DNA of 64,000 nt from NCBI GenBank assembly GCA_018296165.2, contig JACKQL020000008.1, positions 124,001 to 188,000 on the forward strand, in the 5' to 3' direction. Below are positions 57,250 through 64,000 of this stretch, one piece after another; positions within the stretch are counted from its first letter, which is position 1; every line of letters begins with the position of its first letter. The stretch is from Termitomyces sp. T153. Taxonomy: Eukaryota > Basidiomycota > Agaricomycetes > Agaricales > Lyophyllaceae. The notes under the pieces are model-generated. The model had not been told where the DNA came from. It made no database searches and saw nothing but the letters and a program-made list of their open reading frames with translations. Made by a program: the position numbers and the translations under genes.

Positions 57250-60200
57250 CCTGATTGCTTGGTCTGCTGGCAAGATAGGGTAGATTCCTCATATGGCATG
57301 CAAGGCATCTGGATGTCTCCGGTGGAACTCCTTGGCAAGTTCAGGGGTGTGTACATTCTCCCACAGCTCCCAGGAGATATCCTCGATTCCATAGCCTTTT
57401 CACTTCACCTTGTATTGTAGTCATCTCAGGAATAAACAGCTATCCAGGATTTCCTCCACTTCATACTCCTCATTGTCATTGACCACCATGGGAGGTGGCA
57501 GAGGTGGTAGACATTGCCCCAGGATAGGATCTTTAGGGGCTGGGATTAGTTTGACCACATTGAACACTGGATGAAGCTGGTGCATCCCCACAGGGAGTCA
57601 GAGTAAATAGGCCAGGGGTCTCACCTGTTATTCCACTGTGAATGGCCCTAATTGGCAGTGTGACAGCTTTTTTGAGGGTCAGGTGGTCATAATGTCAGAG
57701 GCATCCAGGTAGATTCAATTTCCAGGCTGATATCTGCACTCTGGGGTCCTCCTGCAGTCATAGTATTATGCCATGTTGTCTTTTGCTTTTGCCAGTGCAG
57801 CTCGAGCCTCCTCCTGTGACCTCTTCATCCAGTCCACAAATTTGTTTACTGCCTTATTCTCTGAGGGTTGGGCCTGGGGCTCAAAACCCATGTGCAGGTG
57901 CCATCTGGTGTCAAGGAAGAATGAGGAAAACTGGGTGGACGTGTGAACATGGTTGTTGTACTAGAATTTGGCATCAGAAAGGAGTTTGTCCCAGTCATCT
58001 TGGTACTTGTTGCAGAAGAGGCAGAGATACTGTTCCAGCTCCTGGTTTACACACTCTGTCTGGCTGTCAGACTGTGGGTGGTAGGCAGTGGTGGTGTGGA
58101 GCTTTACTCTGAGCAGTCAGTAGAGCTTCTGGGTGAACTCTGCCATGAATTGTGGTCTCCAATCCAAGACGTAGGCATTGGAGAGGCCATGGAGCTTCCA
58201 GACATTCCTCTGGTACAGGTTCACAGCACTCATGATGGAGCAGGTAGTGTGGGTTGGAATGAAGTGCACTCTCTTGCTATACAGGTCCACCACCACCATG
58301 ATCACATTGTAACCATGGGTGTCAGGGAGCTTTATGATGAAGTCTATGGATGCTATGCTCCACCATTCCACAGGCACTAATAGTGGGTGTAACTGTTCAT
58401 AGGGGAGTCAGTGCTGGGGCTTGGTCCAGAGGCAGAGATCACAGATATTAGTGTAGGATCCAATGTACCAGGACATCTGGGGCCACCAGTAGTTCTGTGA
58501 TACTAACTCCAGTGTCTTCTATTGCCCAGGGTGCTCTGCAATGCGGGAGTCATGGTGTTGCTCTATAATCCTCTGATGGAGCCCCGGAATGTTGGAGACA
58601 TAGATATGGTCTCAGAAGGTCAGGATTCCATCTCAGAGGGCCCATTTGTCAGCACAGACTGCCTTAACACCAATAGTATGCCCCGACTTTAGCATCCAAG
58701 CAGCCTGTGCTACAAGCTCCTCCTATTGACCATCCTTATTACTTCGTCATATGTCCCAGAGAATGTCTGCCTCTGCTCTATCAACAGTGAGGCCCTCCAT
58801 GGCTCAGATTATGAACAATTTGGGGCAGAGGAGCACAATATTACTGTTATCCCCTTCCTCCATTCCATGGTCTGCCCTCTAAGACAGGGCATCTGGTTTT
58901 CCCATGCTCTGGCCAGGCTTGTGGTGCAAGGAGAAGTCAAAGTTGGCAAGGTAGAGGGACCATTGGGCCTGCTGGCAATTGAGCTTCTTGGCTGTCTGGA
59001 AGTATTCAAGGTTCTTGTGATCTGTCCAGACCTCAAACTTGTGCCATGCACCTTCTAGAAAGTGCTGCCACTCCTCAAATGACCAGATGATAGCCAGCAT
59101 CTCCTTGTCATGAATCTTGTAGTTCTGTTCCACTGCATTCAGGCTCTTGGAGTAAAAGGCCACCAAATGCTACTTTCTGTCTTCTGGAGATTGCTGTGAG
59201 AGCACTGCCCCAGTGGCAAAGTCAGAGCTGTTGGCCTTTACATAGAAGGGAGAGTTGTCGTCCGAGAATAGGAGGACAGGCCTGGAAGTCACAGCACGCT
59301 TGAGAGTGTCAAAGGCCATCTGCTCCAGAGGTCCCCAGCTCCACGTAACATCCTTTCCTATGAGGTTGAACAACAGGCAGGCATGGTGTGAGAAGTCCTG
59401 AATGAATCTCTGGTAGAAGTTTGCAAAACTAAGGAATGCCTGTACCTCCTTCTTGTTTTGGGGCTCTGGCCACTCCACCACATCTGCTACCTTCACCAGG
59501 TCCATCTCTGCTGCTCTATGGGAGATGATCAGGCTGAAGTACTTAATCCAGGTTTGTTCAAACTTGCACTTCTCCAGCTTGAGGTAGAGCTGGTGCTGGC
59601 GGAGGCATTCCAGAACAAGATGGGTGATCCAATAGTGTTCCTATAGCATTTTGGTGTAGATGAGGATGTCATCAAGATATATGCACACTACACCCTCCAC
59701 AATAAGGCCCCAGAAGATGTCATTCATCATGGTCTGGAAGGTGGCTGGGCTGTTGGTGAGACCAAAGAACATGACGAGCAGCTCAAACAATCCCTAGTTG
59801 GTCCAGAAGGCCACCTTCCACTCATCTCCTTCCTGAATGCACACATTGTTGTAACTCCACCAGACATCCAGTTTAGTGAAGTATTGTGCACCCCAGAGGT
59901 TGTTGATGAACTCAGAGATGAGGAGGAGGGGGTAACAGTTTTTCACTGTTATGGCATTGAGTACCTGGTAGTCCTGTACCAGTTGGAGGGAGCCATCCCT
60001 CTTTTTGATAAAGAAGACCAGAGAAGCCATTGGGGACTTGGATGGATGGATATGACTGGAGTCCAAGTTCTCCTGTAGGAATGTGTTGAGCTTGTCCTGC
60101 TCCCTAGGCATGAGGGGGTAGACCTTACAGCTGGAGGGTGCAGAGTTGGGCAGCAGTTCAATGGCATGGTCCCATCTTTTGCACTTCAGAAGTGAGTCAA

Positions 60201-61034
60201 AGGAGGCTTTGGAGAACACATCTTCATATGCATGCAGGTAGGGGGGTACCATGTCCTGGAACTCTCAAGGTGTGGCATTGGCAGCAAAGGCCTGGGCCAG
60301 CCTCTGGGATGTAGTCTGGCTAGCCCTGATCTCTGCAATGGAGGGCAGCAGGTGGACAGTGGTAATATAAATTCAATCCCCACCTCTATTGCTTCATTCA
60401 GGAGCTCTGGCTCACATATACTACCAAACTCTCCTCTACACTCCTTTTTTGGGGCTCCACCATTGCTCTGATTGTCCTCATAGAGGGCCTTTCTAGGAGG
60501 GAATGCCAGAGGTGGGGGGTTTAGGAGGTCTAGATCAGTGAAGGGGAGAGGGCTGGCATGACATGCACAGATGGCTGCATGCTCTTGGACTTGGGTCCAA
60601 TGCTCTGCTCTGTCCTCTACAGTGCAGGCAGAGGACTTCCTGGAGCATCTACTCATGGTCACCTCTCCTTTGGTCCAATCAACTTCAGGATTATGCTCTC
60701 ATAGCCACATGAACCCAAGGATCATGTCTTGCCTTCCCAAGCTGGTAATAGCAAATATGGTGCACTTCACATGATTCCAATAGTGGAGAACCAGGTCGAC
60801 CATGGAGCTAATTGTGCCAGCTTTGTTGGGTGTTCCATTGATGTTGTAGATAGGAACGGGCTTGGGAAGGGGCTGCATGGTCAGGCCATGGTGTTTGATG
60901 AACTCCAAGTCCAGGAAAAGTCCCATTGCTCTGCTGTCCAGGAGAGCCATGACTCCACAGTTTTGCTGGATGTCTGTTGTCTCGATCTCCACCTTGAGGC
61001 ACAGGGAATAGGTGGATGAGCTGGAGGCCATCAC
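57250..61034 (-). pseudogene. Element C pol
   Basis: Blocks in coding order: protease (LLDSRAMG, about 60925), RT (59600-60252; [26 protein letters not shown], intact YLDDILIY at about 59657-59685), RNase H (NSSDFATGAVL about 59225, IHDKEMLAIIW about 59110), integrase zinc finger (CDLC, about 58435), core (DFIIKLPDTHGYN about 58330, DWRPQF about 58160, AYHPQS about 58070) and chromodomain (EYEVEEILDS about 57450, DISWELWENV about 57370). In-frame stops occur about every 100-150 codons. It is the best preserved of the three copies. Confidence 0.9.
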
Positions 61035-61269
61035 ATACTGTTAGGGCATTTTATGCACTCAAGCAGGGCTGCACCATTAGACCTTCGGAGGTGTCAGAGA
61101 GCTTGGTGGGGGCTCTGGAGTTAGTATTTGTATGTCTGGAGGGGGGCTTTGAGGTTCTTCTGTCTCAGAATGAAGGGAATTGGAAAAGGCATTTTTATTT
61201 TCTATTGACAGACAAGAGAACCTGTTAGCACCTAGCAATGGTGGCATACACCTCATCCATCACTCAACT

Positions 61270-62430
61270 AAAAATCCTCCTTCCACTCCAGAGGTAAGGT
61301 GCACATGCTGGCTTCCTCTGGGGTCAACTCCAGCATGGGCTCATCCAGCAATGGAGCTCTGGCAGTGTCTTTTGTAGCCAAGAGCTGCAGGAGAAGTTCC
61401 TCCTACTCAGCCATGGAGAGGTAGTGTACCTCCAGGCCTAGAAGACAGTGCCATGCAAAGTGCCTGGGCTTTTTGCATCTCTAGCATAAGAGCAGGGCAG
61501 TGTGGAGTTGTTGGGCCACATCCACATCCATGGGGATCTTTGGTAGTAGGGGATGTGCTGCAGGGGCAGCTGGAGTGAGGGCCAGCACTGGGTGAGTAGG
61601 TGTGGGGTGGCAGAGGTTGCTGACTGGAGCAGAGCACAGCATGAAATGGGTGTGGTGGAGCTCCCTCTGATGCAATCTTTTCATTGTTGGGGCAACCCTC
61701 TGCCAGGTTGTCAATGCATTCCACCAAGGCAGGGTGCAAGTCATCCTGGAAGGTGAGGCATAGTTGGAGGCCATTGGGGTAGGCAGCCTGTTTGACCAGG
61801 GCTCAGAACAAGTCAATGTACTCATTCAACATATGCTTTTCTTGTTTGTACTGCTCCCTGTCATACAGTGTCAGTGCTGCCATCTTGGTGGAGTCTAACA
61901 GAAAAAAACTTGGTGCAAAAGTCCTTCTCAGAGGCGGCCCAGTCTGGAAAGCTCCCCACACCTCTGGGACAGCAGAAAACTTGCAGCACATAGGTGGAGG
62001 CATGTCCAGTCTTCATGTATGACAGCACCCAGGCTATTTTCAATGCGTTGGAGTCAAAAGTGTCCCTGCTGAGGTGGATGTAGGTGAGGCAGGACTGTAG
62101 GAATTGCTCTCCACCAGATCAGGCACTATTGTATGCATTTGGCAGTGCTGGACAAGGGATCCATAGCTGTAGGGTCATCAGAGCTACTGGAGTAGGTGCT
62201 GTGGCAGGCAGAGTTAGAGCTTAGGCATTCTAGCAGTGCCTGGAGGAATTGAGAGATAAGATCTGTTGTCTAATGGAGGGTAGAGAGTTTGGTCATATAG
62301 TGGGTGAGAGATGATTGCATTAATTGCACCTGGGTCTCTAGGTGGAGCAGGCAAGTCCAGGCTTTGTCCTGTGGGGCTGGGGCCTTCAAGGGTGTGTCTG
62401 GGTTGGCAAGCTGAGACATAGAACTCCATG
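61270..62430 (-). pseudogene. Element C gag
   Basis: Same organisation as in B: Leu/Pro-rich N-terminus (62214-62429), capsid with DREQYKQEKHMLNEYIDLF (about 61810-61870), a Pro/Ala-rich linker, and a CCHC-type knuckle near 61460-61500 (RCKKPRHFAWHC, where the usual Gly before His is Arg and a stop lies between the first two Cys). It ends shortly before 61270. Confidence 0.8.
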
Positions 62431-62525
62431 GTGCTTAATCCTGGTAGAGAAGTGACAGATAGTGGCTCAGAGGTTCCTTGTGGCTATGCAGGGCTTCCAG
62501 GCCAGTTTTAGGAGACTTGTTCTGC

Positions 62526-62861
62526 TGTAAGGGTGACCTCCAAGACAGTGGATTGGAGTCACGCAGCTAGCAGAGAGGAATCTGAAGTATATTAGTGGAG
62601 TAGATGATAATACAAAGCAGTAACTAATCACCTAGCAGAGGGGAATCTGAAGAGAACAAGTCTAAGGATTCCTGCTACTCAGTGCAGTGTATCAGCAGGC
62701 AGTGGAGGCATGGGAACTACTGTACAGGTGACCAGAGTTACTCCTAACCCTAGGGCAATGGTTGCTGAGGTAATATGGAGAACTCCAGAGTTCTGGAAAG
62801 AGCCCTGGAGATGTCAAACAAGGAACCAGTCATGGAGGTTGGAAATGGAAGTCCCCTAACA
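62526..62861 (-). repeat. 5' LTR of element C
   Basis: 336 bp, TGTAAGGGTGACC to GTCCCCTAACA in window orientation. AGAACAAGTCT lies at 62653-62663, which would give U3 of about 198 bp and R/U5 of about 138 bp in the coding sense. Confidence 0.95.
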
Positions 62862-62866
62862 ATCAT

Positions 62867-64000
62867 GGCACAAAGGCAAAAGAGGAGTAATAGGTATAAA
62901 AAGAGAACAAGTAAGTTGAAATGTACTGAAGGTGCAAGTAAATCAAGTGGAGTATGGAAAATATCATTATGAGGATGAATTAAATTAGAAGGTGGGCATG
63001 CAGGCACAGTAGCAAACAGGAGGATGAATAGGCAAAGGAGCAATTAAAGGATTTGAGTTCTGACAAATTGGATTGTTATTTGCTGGAGTCAGCATTTTTA
63101 AAGGCACAGAAAATTAGTTGTTTGATAAAGAAGAAAAAATATGTGGATTAGGAAAATGAAAAAATTGGGAAGGACAATTATATGCATTTGAAACTAAAGT
63201 AGAATGCATACAGAGGAAAAAAGATGAGGGGGAGGGTCATGGAAGGAAAAGAGGTTCAAATGGCATTACTCTGTGTATTGACCCAAGAGCCCAGGCCCAG
63301 TGATAGCACAGAATTGTGAGAAATCTGAAATGGCAGAATAAATGGATTCATGGTATTCATCCAGTGGCCACTAGGACTGAGACAAGTAGAAAGACCAGCC
63401 AAAAGCAAGAATTGAGTTGTTCTAACAGCTCAGTACCATGGCAATCCAAGAAGGATGCCCATAACCTGCCAGCTTGATACTGTGAACTGATCTGGTGACA
63501 ACAAAAGATGTAATCCCTCAGAGATGTCTGCAAGATGGAAGAAACAATTGTATAGCATGTACCTAGTGATGACAAAAGATGTGACTACACAGTACACATC
63601 AATAAAAGAAAATATAGTAAGAAAAACATCACTGACTCCCTCTGAGTCATCCACAAGATGGAAGAAGCAACTATGACTGGAACACAAATGTAACACAAAG
63701 AAACATGTGATCAAGAAGGAGATGACCATAGATTAGTAGAGCTAATAGCCCTGACCTCAATGGTCATGCCAATTCTGATTGACAGACCACCCAGTACTTT
63801 AAGCAGTCAAACTGGCACTATATTGACACCTATTTTTCCTGCCTACCCACACCACAACATGCTTGGTCAGCAAGTTTCCTCTCCCAAATCCATTGCACTG
63901 CAGAACCCTCTCTTTTTCTGATTGGACATGAACATGGTGGTCACATTGCTTCATCAAGTCATGTGCTGATTGGTTGTTCAACTTTGGCCTGCACAACAAA
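62867..64000. other. Remainder of element E gag region and unassigned repeat DNA
   Basis: 62867 to about 63100 continues the low-complexity N-terminal gag region of E on the minus strand. 63100-64000 is CpG-poor with no gene recognised. Two similar segments around CAAGATGGAAGAA (63531 and 63653) suggest a diverged local duplication. Confidence 0.4.

Larger units (their letters stand above)
56851..62861 (-). mobile_element. Ty3/Gypsy chromovirus C, complete with target duplication
   Basis: Full-length minus-strand element of about 6.0 kb. LTRs are at 56851-57199 (3') and 62526-62861 (5'). The 5-bp duplication ATCAT lies at 56846-56850 and 62862-62866. Gag and pol lie between, in the usual Ty3/Gypsy order, with a C-terminal chromodomain. 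It is inserted in the gag region of the Copia element E, so it is younger than E. The putative primer-binding site is at 62513-62523. Stops are numerous, but the catalytic box of RT is intact. Confidence 0.95.
53000..63300 (-). mobile_element. Ty1/Copia retrotransposon E, decayed and split by element C
   Basis: Minus-strand Copia element in the order gag, protease, integrase, RT. Gag lies at 56288-56850 and continues beyond the inserted element C from 62867 to about 63.1 kb. The protease, integrase end and RT are at 55265-55528, 54213-54491 and 53039-53629. Both outer boundaries are uncertain because no pair of LTRs was found; the RNase H end seems missing at the left. CpG-poor and full of stops. 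Confidence 0.75.

Overview
The window is from a filamentous basidiomycete, most likely an Agaricomycete. Genes carry many short introns (mostly 45-95 nt). The gene set is typical of the group: KHDC4-like KH protein, HIR1, FET3/FTR1 pair, HIG1/RCF1, DUF4336, PARP-type zinc finger, Ser/Thr-rich protein with a CBM19-like cysteine module. The species cannot be named from sequence alone.

Layout. (1) About 1-23.2 kb is transposon-derived and almost free of CpG: an unrecognised decayed coding region (0.7-4.9 kb), a LINE tail with RNase H (6.5-7.3 kb), two Ty3/Gypsy chromoviruses head to head (A, minus, 8.1-13.9 kb; B, plus, 14.0-19.9 kb), and a complete non-autonomous LTR element D (19973-22713, target duplication GGCAG) with another LTR-like element nested in its left LTR. 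(2) 23.7-50.7 kb is a gene island with normal CpG content: a MYND-finger protein, a KHDC4-like KH protein, a Ser/Thr-rich secreted protein, iron permease ftr1, ferroxidase fet3, rcf1, a zinc-finger protein, a DUF4336 protein, hir1, an allantoate-permease-family MFS transporter and a PARP-type zinc-finger protein. (3) 50.7-64 kb is CpG-poor repeat DNA again: a decayed Ty1/Copia element on the minus strand, split by a complete third chromovirus C (56851-62861, target duplication ATCAT).

How the genes work together. ftr1 and fet3 are transcribed divergently from one 763-bp spacer that carries four exact ATCTGATAA sites, the motif bound by fungal iron-responsive GATA repressors; they encode the two halves of reductive high-affinity iron uptake. 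The other island genes look like unlinked housekeeping or regulatory genes.

Main points for follow-up: gene models that only close in frame with micro-exons of 5, 8, 11 and 15 nt; four apparent GC-AG introns; an 11-nt match between primer-binding site and LTR in all three chromoviruses, suggesting Tf1-type self-priming; and loss of the reverse-transcriptase catalytic aspartate in A and B by changes consistent with CpG deamination. Exon coordinates are manual, from splice sites plus frame closure, and have not been checked against transcripts.
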